NCBI GenBank assembly: GCA_018389105.1
Contig: JACATO010001527.1
Location: 279,501-343,500, forward strand
Reading direction: 5' to 3'
DNA length: 64,000 nt
DNA from: Nautilus pompilius
Lineage: Eukaryota; Mollusca; Cephalopoda; Nautilida; Nautilidae
Part shown: one piece after another, positions 52,585 to 64,000 of the stretch
Layout of the letters: the number at the start of each line of letters is the position of its first letter
How positions within the stretch are numbered: the first letter of the stretch is position 1
Program-made: the position numbers and the translations under genes
The notes under the pieces: generated by a model
What the model saw: the letters and a program-made list of their open reading frames with translations, nothing else
Database searches by the model: none
What the model was told of the DNA's origin: nothing

Positions 52585-55500
52585 TTTGTTTTAGAGGATA
52601 ACAGACCGCCAATATCGTTTCTATTATTGGCTTTAATGCGCTATCTGAAAGGTCCTGTGTATGATGATGGAGCGAAAAATACGTTATTTGGTGATCGGAC
52701 CTCGCATTTCGACCCGTGTATTTGGCCACGTATTACCTTGACAAAATAGTAGCCATAGCTAGGAATAACTGGTACTGTAACAACTAGTCAAGGTCTCCCC
52801 TTTCATTACGGTCATAACGAGACTCCGATTATTATAACATGGGTATTAGTTGAGGTTTCCCCCACCAGGGTTAATTATTTTGTGTGTTTGGGGGGCTCTT
52901 AATGCCGTCACCGGATGGCTGGTTTGACAACGCTACTAGAGAAAGAAGAGAAATAGGTGCATCCGACGATGCCGCTGGAGCTGTTCGCTGTTTCAAAGCT
53001 AGAAACTTACCCCCCCCACGTACCTTTGCTGTTTTTAAACGTTACGAAAAGTGCTCATGTACAAGTTTTATCCTGCATTTGACACCACACACACACACCC
53101 CACCAACATTTCCTTTTTGTTCTAGCGCGAGAACGTGGTTACTATGAGATCATCATGGCCTCTAAATCTGTACAGTATGTGGTGCTCCCGCGAGCGACAT
53201 CTGTTTAGTTGCGGCGATGAGCTGAACTAATCACTTAGCTCCATCACCGCTGCACGTATCCCCCCCGACTATCCGTGGTCATGGCTTCACGACTGTTTAA
53301 TTACGCTCTTTGATGAATTTTGTTTGGATGCTTATTTCCACGGAACTAGCCCCTGCCGGCTGTTCCTGTTTATCTGTCTTACAGTTTCCGACAGATGGTT
53401 CGAAACTTGTAGTGAAAGAGTGAACGTGAAACGTTGCATTTTCGTTTGTTTTTTTTTTCTTTTCCTTTCATACACCGAATCATAAGAGGCAGGTAGACAA
53501 CCCTGCGCAGGAAGTGCAGTGCCGCGGTTGTCCGCTAGGAAGCGTCGGGCACTTCCGACTTCGGCAAGACGGGATTTAATGACGCCATAAAGTTGAGTAG
53601 AGTCCATCTCTACACGAAATCTCTTTTCTCATTTCACACAGTGTATTTAATGATAGCTTTGCCCAACAAATAAAGTAAAAAAAAAAAAAAAAAAAAAATC
53701 CATTTTCGATTTGTGTAAAATATTTAAAAATAAATCGATTTTTTAAATTATTTTTGCTGATATAAATTATTTATAATTAACGGACAACAGTGACATGCAA
53801 TATGCCCCAGAAACGTATTTAGAAGCTAAAGTTGACACAAAGGTACCTTTGTGTCTACATGATTACAGTGACTGAATCTGAGTTTGTATATTAGTTGCTA
53901 GAAGCAAAAGACAAAATTCAAAACCTTTCCTAAATCGATATCCTAAATAGCGACACCAACAACGGCTGGGGAAATAAATCAGCTGGTATACATTGATTGC
54001 TATTCTTAGGTAAACAGAAAGAGAAGCTTCTGATGCGAAGCACAAGATGGACCATTTTTTGTCAACTCGTTTTTCAGGTAATTAGATGATGATTATACTA
54101 GTTTAGCGGAGGTTAAGTTCTCGCCCCAGCACCAGCTTACAATAGCAAAACAAACAAAATTCGCGGGAATTTGCAAGAAGGAAATAAACCATCATGGCTG
54201 ATACAAGGCCTTTAAGCTTGTTAAATATCCGTTGAGTGTGTGGTATTGTGGTTCCGAAGAGCCGGGAGGCCTTCATTGGTAATGCAAAGGGCCCCAGAGA
54301 GAGATGCGGTCGGCCATATTGTTTTACCACCTTCAGAGAGGTTTTAACAGGTGAAGATGGTTTTCGTTAATTAAGCGAAAATCGCAGAGATGATCACTGA
54401 TCACCTTTGTATGCTGGCGCTTCTCTTAAAATTGATTTTATTCATAATTATGAGCAATTTACGGGGGGAAGTTGCGTAGTCTTGCTTCATTACTGTTTAT
54501 AAATTGGTTTTCAGTCAACCGTTTTTCATTTATTTTGTTGTTGTTGTTTTTTTTTAAATTTATTAAAAATAAAATTAGTTTAGCAACAGAATTCCACAAA
54601 AAAAATAGCATTAAAAAATCCGTTTGTTTTTTGTTTTTTAAATTATTTTGAACTCTATGACGTCATGAAATGAGTACTAACTTGACCTTTACTCGGGTGG
54701 GAGAATGTCAGCAATCTTTCCCGACCACTGCCAGAGATCAGTCGTCTGACGCGCGGTCGGAAAAGGGTGGGAGAAGTGGTACTGCATATCGTAGGATGCT
54801 GCTGCTGCTGGCTTTCCGTTGTGAAATGTCAGGATCATCATACACGGTGACGGGACCGTGTGGAACTTAAACATATTTAATGATTTATTTACTTTTTTTT
54901 TAAATAATAATAAAAAATATATCAGATTCGCGGTATTTCGCAAAATTATCCTTAAGAAAAACGGTATCCGTTTCTCCACACACACACACACACACACCCG
55001 ACGACCCCACCCGGAACAAGCCGTAACAAACCGAAGTTTGCCGAACCGGGCTAACGTGGACACCCGAGGCACAACGGCGGCTGTCTGCGAGAGCCCGAAC
55101 ATCTCATCACCTTCGTTCTCTCTCTCTCTCCCTCTCTGTGGAAATTCAAAATTCCTCTATCATCCGTCTGTTGAAATTCTGCGGCGGACCACGGTGAAAG
55201 AAAAATACCGGGGGGTGAGGGGGAGAGACGAACGCGTGAGTATTCTGTATGACTTCTTGTTCTAAGCGAAACACAGTTAGTACCCGAACCTGTATAATTC
55301 ATCTCCCTTTCATATTAGCGGCGTGTGTGTGGGGTGTCAACATGGATACTTAAAGCTGTCACGTTAGCGAGAGAAACACAGCCACATCGATCGATGGATT
55401 CAGCACCAGTGATTATCGTTGAACATCACCAATTAAACACATTTTGTGAATGTCGGATTATATGCATATTTTTTTTTTTTTTTTTAAATTAGAATTTTAA

Positions 55501-55900
55501 TCACGACGATTATTCTGCGGGCCCCCTGGAGGCGTGGGAGTTCACAGTCTACGGGAGGCAACTCGAGAAGATAACTCACGTGTGAGAGAGAGAGAGAGAG
55601 AGAACTCACCGTGACTGCGACATCGTTTGCCCTGTGTTGCATTTCTTTTTCTTTTTTCTTCTTTTTCTTTTTCACGCCTCGGCGAAGTCTTTCGATTCTT
55701 TATTCCGAGATCGTCACCTTTTATTTTTTATTTCTTGTCATTCGCAGCGGAGTTTCAGTTATCAGGGTTAGCTGGAAAAGAAACACCTCGTCATTTCCCA
55801 TAGAAAACCGCTGGTCTTTGGTTACATGTGAGGACATGTAATTAATTCTTGTTCGTGACTTATTTATTTTAGTATCCAAACCGAACCGTAAATAGTAGAG
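52585..55900. other. stretch without a supported gene
   Basis: It holds (AC)n at 53083-53099 and 54979-54998, an A-run at 53676-53697, a T-run near 55471 and pyrimidine tracts. TTCGCGGGAA near 54160 resembles an E2F half-palindrome. No conserved coding region is visible. Confidence 0.4.
54185..54290 (+). repeat. tRNA-like repeat, site C (single diverged unit)
   Basis: CATCATGGCTGATACAAGG, then AAATATCCGTTGAG and GTGTGGTATTGTGGTTCCGA follow the same order as the units at 17.5 and 45.9 kb. It is more diverged. Confidence 0.45.
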
Positions 55901-55904
55901 TTGG

Positions 55905-56206
55905 TGGGGGGAGAGAGAGAGAAAGAGAGAGATGGAGATGAAGAGAGAGATGAAGATGAAGAGAGAGAGAGATGGAGATGAAGAGAGTGAGAGAGATGGA
56001 GATGAAGAGAGAGAGAGATGGAGATGAAGAGAGAGAGAGATGGAGATGAAGATGAAGAGAGTGAGAGAGATGGAGATGAAGAGAGAGAGAGATGGAGATG
56101 AAGAGAGTGAGAGAGACGGAGATGAAGAGAGAGAGAGATGAAGATGAAGAGAGAGAGATGAAGATGAAGAGAGAGAGATATGGAGATGAAGAGAGAGAGA
56201 GAGAAT
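55905..56206. repeat. GA-rich minisatellite with GAGATGAAGAGA units
   Basis: Tandem 16-24 base units built from GAGAGAGATGGAGATGAA with insertions of GTGAGAGA. It is strictly purine-rich except for the T in each ATG. Reading frames through it give only Glu/Arg/Met/Lys repeats. Confidence 0.95.
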
Positions 56207-57249
56207 TCGTGGAATTCAATGTTAAGGCCATTTTCAGAAGATATTTTCTGGGGCCACCCTCCCTATCTGAAGAATTCATTCATCACACCCCGTTTGGTTG
56301 GTTTCAAAATGATGCACTGATCAATGCCGAGGAAAGGACCATTTCTCCCTATAAGCTGTCGGACTTCTTTTGCCTCTCTTGGATATCGAAAATTATAATA
56401 AAAAAAAAAAAACAATAAGTTATTTCATTATTATACGACTGGGTTTTAGTTCCGTTTCTGACAATGAAATTAGCAATAATAAGAAAGGGTTGGGGAAAAG
56501 CATGGCCTCGTTCCTGACGTTTTCCAGTGCTGTGGAATGGTATAAGTTTATCCGTCGATGTTTATGGTCCTAAAATATTGCCCTTCTTTCTTTTTTTTTT
56601 TAGAGGGAATTTAAAAAAAAAAAAAAACAACCTGTGAATGCCGAGTATCAAAGAATCCGTTAAGTGATAGAAGTGGTGGAGAAAATATAACAATCAACCA
56701 ATATTGGGAGAAGGGACTTTCATCAGCAGAAGAGAGTTTTAAATTAAAGAAGAAACATATGCATTTTCTTTCTTTTATTATAATTGAACAAAAGCAAATC
56801 TCGCAAAAGGATCCATCCGTTCACGGAAAAAGAGCGACAGTTCTTTAATTTCCGGAGATACGTTTTCCTTCTCCGTCATCAACATCACAAAGGGGGATGG
56901 TGGAAGAAAAAACACACACAAAAGTGTTGCAATTGTACCTGAAAAGGATATACAAAAATATAGACAAGCATCGGTTTGGTTGTTCAGCAGCAGAAATAAA
57001 AACCAACAGTAATTACATCGGGTTAACTGGCTCTGCTTTTCGGAGGAAAATGATTGATTCTGCGTTATTTGAAGGATTTACAAGTGAATAGGTTTCTTTT
57101 TAGATGTTTTCATGGGTAACGGTTTTATTTACCGTGCTGGAGAGCACAACTCGCTTTTGTGTAGGAAGTGAGCAACTATTGCTTTAATGGCATGACCCCT
57201 GGGATTAACTATGCTGTTCTGCGCAGGATTTCCATCGGAAACGGCTTAA
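56207..57249. other. stretch without a supported gene
   Basis: Mixed composition with A-runs near 56400 and 56610. A plus frame at 56897-57091 has no domain. Confidence 0.45.
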
Positions 57250-57987
57250 ATTTAAGGAGGCAGAGAGCGCGCGATCGGAGAGCTCGCTCGAGCTCAAGCG
57301 CTCGAGAGGCGAGTCACAGCACTCGAGGCAGCGCCAGAGAGAGGAGGCCACGCGAGCGCCCCCTAAAGAGAGAAAGAGCAAAAAGCGAGCGCGTAGAGAG
57401 AGAGAGCACAGCAGAAAAGGCACTAGGAAAGAGAGAAAGAGAAAAAAGCGAAAAAGAAAGCGATAAAGAGCAAACCGCGCGAGAGAGGAGAGAGAAATGA
57501 GAAGAAAGAACAAAGAAAGAGGAGAAAGAGAACCCTCGAGAACAAGAAAGAGAAAGAGAAAAAAAGAGCGAGAGTAGAGGACGAGAGAGAGAGAGCTGCG
57601 AGATAGAGAGAAGAGCGAGAGGAGAGAGAGAGATAGCAGAAGAAAGAGACGAGAGAGCGATAGAGAGAGAGGAGTAGAGCCCCTCTCAGAGAGCTCGAGG
57701 GAGAAAGAGCGCTCAGAGCGACCGAGAGTAGAGAACGAGAGGAGGCAAGCTCAGAGAGACGATCGAGCAGCTAGCTGAGATCAGCGAGCGCGAGCGCTTC
57801 GAGCGATCTAGAAGATAGATCGGCAGAGATCGAGCGCGAGAGAGATAGCGAGAGGCATCTCTCGAGAGAGAGATCTATCTCTCTCTCTCTCTCTCTCAGA
57901 GACTCGCTCTTATCGCTCCATCTAGATCTCGCTCTCTCTATCTAGCGCTCGCCTCTCTCTCTTCTCGCTCGCTATCATCCCTATCTC

Positions 57988-58022
<35 letters not shown>

Positions 58023-58070
58023 CTCTCCGCTCTCTCGATATCTTCATCTCTCTCTCCTCTCTCTCTCGAG

Positions 58071-58107
<37 letters not shown>

Positions 58108-58113
58108 CTCTCA

Positions 58114-58172
<59 letters not shown>

Positions 58173-58225
58173 CTCTTCTCATCTCTCTCTCTCTCTCTCC
58201 CCATCTCTCTCTCTCTCTCTTCAAA
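57250..58225. repeat. polypurine block switching to polypyrimidine block
   Basis: From about 57250 to 57870 the plus strand is almost entirely G and A with CGAG and CGCG interruptions. From about 57870 to 58225 it becomes (CT)n. The change occurs through CGAGAGAGAGATCTATCTCT near 57860-57880. The two halves are partly complementary. Open frames rich in Arg/Glu or Leu/Ser are artefacts. Confidence 0.95.
57353..57366 (-). promoter_or_regulatory. CTCF-like motif 3
   Basis: The minus strand reads TTAGGGGGCGCTCG, containing the AGGGGGCGCT core of the CTCF consensus. It lies inside the purine-rich block. Sequence match only. Confidence 0.3.
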
Positions 58226-58639
58226 TTATAAGGTATCGTAGTCATGCTTGGGAAATGAACTGTTTAATCTTAAACCGACATTGAAGATGATACGGTGGAT
58301 GGATTCGCTCCGGTTAGTTTCTTAGACGGTACAGCCAACACAGCCCTTCTGTGAGAATCCTCTGATTTGAGAATTGTTTTATCCGGGAATTGTTGTACTG
58401 TTCCTCGCTTTAATCGCTGTGTGTTTTACGTTTAGCGTGACAAGAAATTTCTCTTTAATATCAGGTTTCTCCATTTGAAGTCAGTTTATAGCTGTTAGTG
58501 GTTATCTCTGTATATTATAGAGTGTATAAAATTAAAGCAAAAAGACCCCCCCTTTTTTTTCTTTCGGAAAATGGCATCCGAATGAATTTCCTGAGCAGCA
58601 TAACTATTGGAATGGTTTCGGGCAGAATCTTAGAAGAAC

Positions 58640-59111
58640 CAGTGGGTTCCCCGTTGGCATTTTGGCCTCGGAAATTCGCAGGTTGATGCGGGGGAAAGCT
58701 GCCCTCTGTTACCCGATCTCCTGTCGCAGGAGCTTAGCGTCAGATCAGCGCTGGGCTCCGCGTCTGTCTAGCGCTCGACGGATTATCTCGGAGAGTGCGC
58801 GGGTGGGGGTGAACGACTGCTACTGGGATTCGGACCACGGCATTCGCGTTTCCTCTCTCGCGGCAGGCTGGTCGTCGTCAGTAGCCGGCCGAGACGACGA
58901 GTGGAGTCCGCACAGCTCGTCGGATGACGAAAGCAATCAATGATCCGTAGTGCAGTCAGTCGGCTCACTCGCCGTACAGCGCAGTGCGCGGAATCTCTTC
59001 TCCTCCTCCTCCTCCTCCTACTCTCTCTCTTCTCTCTCTCCCGGCAGAGGTGGGCTGGCGGGTCGTATGGAAGAAAGGGAAGTGCGCGGAGTTCGTTCCG
59101 TCGCAGCGCAG
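58640..59111 (+). promoter_or_regulatory. CpG-rich promoter and candidate non-coding first exon
   Basis: High CpG density, an initiator-like TCAGTC near 58957, a (TCC)n run and then an excellent donor, CGCAG|GTAAGC, with the exon ending at 59111. Open frames exist on both strands but none is recognisable, so the exon is best treated as 5' untranslated. The gene would run rightward, out of the window or into unrecognised exons. Confidence 0.35.
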
Positions 59112-62100
59112 GTAAGCGAAACCTTTGCTTTCTGCCGGAGCATCGTTCCGGCATCCGTCGTCTGTCCGGGCTCAATCCGTCTCTCCCCGAGGAGGAGGGG
59201 TCCACGCCCGTCTCTCACCTTCCGCCAACAGGTGTCCGCGCTCTGCCGTGGTGTGTGTAGAGCCCGGTAGGGGCTCTCGCGGACTTCCTCCGCCCAATTA
59301 CTCTGGAATTAGGGTAACTGTGCGGTAAAAGCCAGGGGCGCGGTCGATTGTCGGCGGGGACTGATTCCGCGTCCGGGAGGAGTTCCCCGTTACTGCGTAA
59401 GAGATGAAGGGGAATGGGGGGGGGAGGCGAGGCTGGCTTCTGGGGAAAAGGGTTCTTTCGTTCTCCTTCGCTCGGTTGGAGTTTGCGGGCGGCAGATGCC
59501 GGATTTTGCGACGGACACCCTGTTTTTTTTTTTTTTTTAACACCCTACCCCGGCATTTTCTTTAAATTAAGGGCCGGACCGCCAGCCTCCATGGCGCGGT
59601 GGTCAGACGGGAAGCTTTCCTTCTCTCTCTCTCTCTCTCTCTCAAATGATCCCCAGAGGGCGCTCGCGTCGACAGAAGTGCCAGACGACAACAGTAGGTG
59701 GAGGACTAGATCTCGGGGACTTCCCACCATCTTAGTAGTCGCAGAACTACGGTTTTTGAAAGTTAAGAAAGAAAAACCATTTTTTGGGGAATACTGTTTT
59801 TGGTAGTTTTAGTTACAGGCTGGTCAACGCAAAGTCGTCCAAGTAACGCGACATTTATCAAAGAAATATGCAAATTACAGATACAATCTATATATATATT
59901 TTTTTTTTAGGGGCGCGAAGGGAGACAAGCAAGACATAATCAGGAAAGAAGGGGTTTTGGCATGAAGAATGTAAGCAAAAATCGACTAGAGGTTGTCGGT
60001 GGAGGATCCCTGACGGGCGTGAGAGCGAGCAGGGGGCGATAAATCTACGGTCTTATCAGAGCAGTTTGGAGGGAAATGGAGGACGGCGACACGTCTCCCT
60101 GTAGCACGCCAGATATGGTCAGCATCTTTTAGCTCGGGAGAAGGGGGCTGGCCATATCGCAGGGAAATGGCCTGGTCTTGAAGGTATCGGTCGATCACAC
60201 GTCTCCAAAGCGGAGGGGTGGTTTGTTGAATGCTTGGCAGTGAGAATTTTAACCATTTTGGAAATAACTTTTAAAATAAATAAATTTTATCGACGTTTTA
60301 TAGTCGACAACATTGGAAGTATAACCACAAATGGGAGGGATGGATTAGAGGAGCCGTGCTCAGCAATTCTGTGGGAGCGCACGGCATAGTATTATCAGTC
60401 GTGATGTCACTGGCCGGTTCTTCCTCCAGATTGCCTCCTAATCGCAGGCCGGAAGTTGCTGCATAACTGGGTGTGTACGCTTTCGGTATTTAAGACTGAA
60501 GAGCGGGAGTCCGTCCTCCATTCCTAATAGGAGTAGATTTCTAAACGTGGATGTTTTAAACTCTCGCAGCAGCGCGCAGGCGAACTTTCAGAAACTTGGA
60601 AGGTTTACAGAATCAATCAATTCTGCCCCGAGGCTGGTATTCTGCCGTTAATCTTCGTGAACGTCGTTAACACAGAATGCATAGCTGCGCCAACACCCCG
60701 AGCTTATGTCTTGATTTTAGAGGGGAAACGAACTAGCAAATATGGTGGTAAACAGAGGCATAACTCGTGCAAAAGAGGGGGGGCTACTCTTTCGAAAACA
60801 GAAGATAATGCGCGGATTTATGATCCCAAATATATGCACTTTCAGTGTATAGTGGCTTCCTTTGAGATGAAAAGTAAATCTGATCTCGTTCAGAATTCGC
60901 TTAATGTTGGGATACCTCTCCCCACCGATTTTCGTCAGTACCTATGCGGCAGCTGTTGGGTATTATGGCCACCGGCACAGGCGATGGCTCTTCCTTGTCT
61001 GATCTTGTTAGCAAAAACGTCTGTGTTTTTGTTTCGCTTCTCCCGCTCCAACGACCGAGTATTAATGAGCAAAGTTTCGCTCGCCGGACCCCGGGCTGGT
61101 GCTCGAGAGATGTGGAAGAAGAACCGATCTGAATCAGCTCCGACTTCTCCATCTGCTGCACCGACACGATCAACTCCGGGAACCTGCGGCCGCCCTGAGC
61201 CACGCCCTTCGATAAAGTATTAAAGGGGACGTTTCTCCTAATCGGTCGCTTTCCGGACATCGCCAACTACTGACGAAAGCCATCAATATATACGGCGACG
61301 ACTAAGATCCGGCCGGAAGCCAATTATAATCAGCAACTGTACTCATTCTCTGAGGAAGAAATGATAGGTTGAAGAAGAAACTCGCCACTCTGATTGTTTT
61401 CCCACTTATGGCTGCTTTAAACGCTGTCAAATGTCTCATTTCCTTATGACTTATTCGGAGAGTAATGTGACAATATATAATTAGGTTAGTAACTTGGAGT
61501 TGAAAGCACGTTATGAATAGCAGTGGATTCTGTTTGGAGACTGAAGAAGCGCAGGACTTCTCCGGAAAAGGTCTGCACTGTAACAGACATCGTGGCATAT
61601 CTATTACACTTCGCTGCAGATTTCGTTATTGATACTTAAGGCGCCGTACATCACGATAAGAATGGCTGTCGATCGGTTTTCAAAGAACTTTCCACTGGCA
61701 CGTAAAGCCATCCTCCAAATGGAAATGTCACGAACCGGTCTTCTGGCTTATTTCGAGGCGTGACATTCACTTGGTATTTTACCAGAAGCCGGGAGCCGAG
61801 TAAGCCCCGCGTTCTTCATCTTAAATACACGGGGGCATCTATGAGTTGGTCGTATGTTTGTGTTTATGTAATTAGCATCTTAGCGGCGCGAATCGCATTA
61901 AGCAGGGTGAGAGTGATCCGAGGCGCGCACCTGACTTGGCGAAACGCAATCTACAATTGTAAAGAAGCCGGAAGTTGCTCTGAATGTGATGGGCTGCTCA
62001 GCGCAGACCGGATATGGCTGCTTTTTTATTCAGATTATGGATAGAAAAGTTGAAACTGTGCACCAAGGAAGCAGGTTATACACGCAGTGTATGGATTGAC

Positions 62101-63549
62101 GCTTATTATATCGATGCTGGACACGGTGTTAATACTATTGATCTAGCAGTTAATGTTTAAAGTAAGTGATTCCTTGATCTTTTCCCATTGTTGTAGGCCT
62201 GCATTTTACGGTCAAATAGAAACTACAGGCGGTGCTGAGTGGATAGGGCTTAGTGATGAGGATGGCACCTCTGACGGTGGAAAGGTCTCCCAGCAGTAGT
62301 TTTGCGTCTGTTTACAGGAGGCTGAGGTGGTTGAACCACGTTCGCCACGAAGACAAGACAGATAGCTCGGTTCAGCGGCTTCAGTTGTCGACGCGCAGCA
62401 CGGCTCTCTCTTCACCTCTTGTGTGTGTGTGTGTGTGTCTCCTCACTGATCTCCCCCCCCCCTTCCGTTAATCGGACTGGATCCTTACCGTTTAAGTTTT
62501 CGGGATGCTGGTTTTTGACTCGGCGCTCCAGAGAGACGCTGTTGCACCAGACCTGGGGTGGGTGGAGCCGATGGTTTGATGAGCGATCGGGACAGCAGCT
62601 TTCGTGTCTCCAACTTACTCCGATATAAGTAACAGTCTCCCGGCATCGGTAGTTTTGCTGAAACGCCAGTCTTCCGATGGGGTTTCTTTGCCTCGCTGAA
62701 TCACGTGACTCCGACTTCCCCATGACCGTTCAGTAGACGTGGCTTAAGCGTCTACGATCTCTGGTTTGCCTCCTGCTTAACCGCGCTGAAAGATGCTCAT
62801 CGGAACGATATTTACTCGCCGAAGCCTTTATCTGCGTATCCGCTGGCCGTCCTGGGTGGGGTGGGGATACTTTGTACTCGGTTCCTATGCTGGAAATAAG
62901 TTTAAAAGATTTCCTAAGTCATCCATCCCCCTCTGGGGTGGGCGTCCTCGCCCTATTCCTGTTCTGTACTCGCTTATCTCTACAAATAGTTCTTCTCCAA
63001 GAACTGGCCGATATAGAATGCGAAGAGTCCGTGTTCAGGCAACTTGCTATGGGTTAATTAGTCAGCTGAGGAGAAACTGGGAAGATATCCCTCGCAAGCG
63101 ATATTTCGCTTTGCCATCAACCAGGGTTCCTTCCACCGGTGGAGCTGATTGACCTGGCGTCGGTTGATGAGCTCAGGTGGGGTGTGGGCAAAAAGCAAGA
63201 CCGGATCTCGTGGACGGTACGGCGGGAGGGTTTCCGGCTTCTGTTAAATCGTTTTGTGGATGATGGAGCCGACACGAAGACGAAGACGAGCTCTCCCGTC
63301 TTTTATTTCATTGTGTTGTGCGGGTTTTTTTTTTACCCCGAGCCGGTGTTCGTAAGTCCGAGTAACCCACGCGGAGTCACGGCTGCCATTAAGAGCGTCC
63401 CGGAAACCAATTGCGGAAAACGAAGTTTATGATGAAGAACCGGCCGGGATATCTCAGGTGAGCTGAGTTGAGGATGGGAAGTTGCAGACGACCGGAACGA
63501 ACTCGAATTTTTCATGCTTACCTCTCATAATCGTTTATTATTATTATTA

Positions 63550-63581
<32 letters not shown>

Positions 63582-64000
63582 TATTATTATTCCGTTGAGA
63601 TACAAAATAATAGAAGAAGAAATGCCGGTGTTTCAGTATTGGTTAGAATTCTAAGATGGTGGGGGGAAGATGTGGGGGGGGGGCGAATGTTGCTTTAGAA
63701 AAACCGTGGGCACCTGAAACTTGACATCGAGCTGGAGATCGTCCGGTACACTGGAGGCATCCACGAATAAGGGGACGGGCAAAGGGTTTCAACGTGGCGG
63801 CTCGGGTCACGGACCAGTCTCTTCCCGTCACGTGGTTTCACTTCGCTGCGCAAATAGGTCGTTAAGCTGCTCCCCGCGTTCAGCCGCCTCAACCCCGGTC
63901 TGGTGGAGACCCCGTCACCGTGTGTAGTAGTATTGATGGTGTCTAAAAAAAGGGGGGGGGACTAGAACTGTCGGCGATTCCGAGATCGCAGACGAATGAA
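59112..64000. other. CpG-containing stretch without a supported gene
   Basis: Many overlapping open frames occur on both strands because of high GC, but I recognise no protein. It includes poly-T and (CT)n near 59521-59642, ETS cores (GCCGGAAGT at about 60449 and 61965), a (GT)n at 62421-62438, and a (TTA)n microsatellite at 63535-63590. If the candidate exon ending at 59111 is real, this is its first intron. Confidence 0.4.
59651..59667 (+). promoter_or_regulatory. CTCF-like motif 4
   Basis: CCCCAGAGGGCGCTCGC agrees with most positions of the CTCF core CCASYAGRKGGCRSY. It shares GGGCGCTCG with motif 3 but lies in the opposite orientation. Sequence match only. Confidence 0.35.

Noticed and set aside
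57168..57513. Plus and minus frames rich in Arg/Glu/Lys or Leu/Phe/Ser
   Set aside because: Mostly translation of the purine-rich block; composition explains the missing stops.

Overview
This is a eukaryotic, animal-type genomic window. Genes are split by GT-AG introns, non-coding DNA is AT-rich, and there are many microsatellites, minisatellites and decayed transposons. The family complement (a single E2F4/5-type gene, a zinc-finger gene with BCL11-type N-terminal modules, mariner, Tc1, pogo and piggyBac fossils, tRNA-derived SINEs) fits an invertebrate, perhaps a mollusc or other lophotrochozoan. The species cannot be fixed from the sequence alone.

Layout. 1-4.3 kb is AT-rich and holds one SINE. 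About 3.8-5.0 kb is a GC-rich, promoter-like block; it carries a good candidate minus-strand first coding exon (4350-4393) and probably the start of the plus-strand zinc-finger gene. It is followed at once by a ~26-copy minisatellite with a ~50 bp unit. The zinc-finger gene has four confident exons (10248-10358, 11604-12680, 14361-14444, 16086-16336); its first exon is uncertain. 17-24.9 kb is intergenic, with tRNA-like tandem repeats, a Tc1-like fossil, two CTCF-like motifs and a CT-rich tract.

The best-supported gene is an E2F4/E2F5-type transcription factor: nine coding exons, 25019-39720, plus strand, 361 codons. It keeps the winged-helix domain, the dimerisation and marked-box region and the C-terminal pocket-protein-binding motif. 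Its first intron holds a perfect E2F motif, a ten-copy 46 bp minisatellite and a Tc1-like fossil. Downstream lie a pogo/Tigger-like non-autonomous element and a phase-compatible candidate alternative last exon (44208-44269) that would remove the pocket-binding motif.

From about 47 kb the window is mostly repeats and CpG-richer DNA without a confident gene: a decayed non-LTR retrotransposon, a nearly full-length but broken mariner, GA-rich minisatellites, a ~1 kb polypurine-to-polypyrimidine block, and three weak promoter or first-exon candidates (49.3-49.7, 52.4-52.6, 58.6-59.1 kb).

No clear undescribed multi-gene system is visible. The items most worth checking are the zinc-finger gene's domain mix, the possible pocket-binding switch in E2F, and the tRNA-like tandem repeat family seen at three sites.
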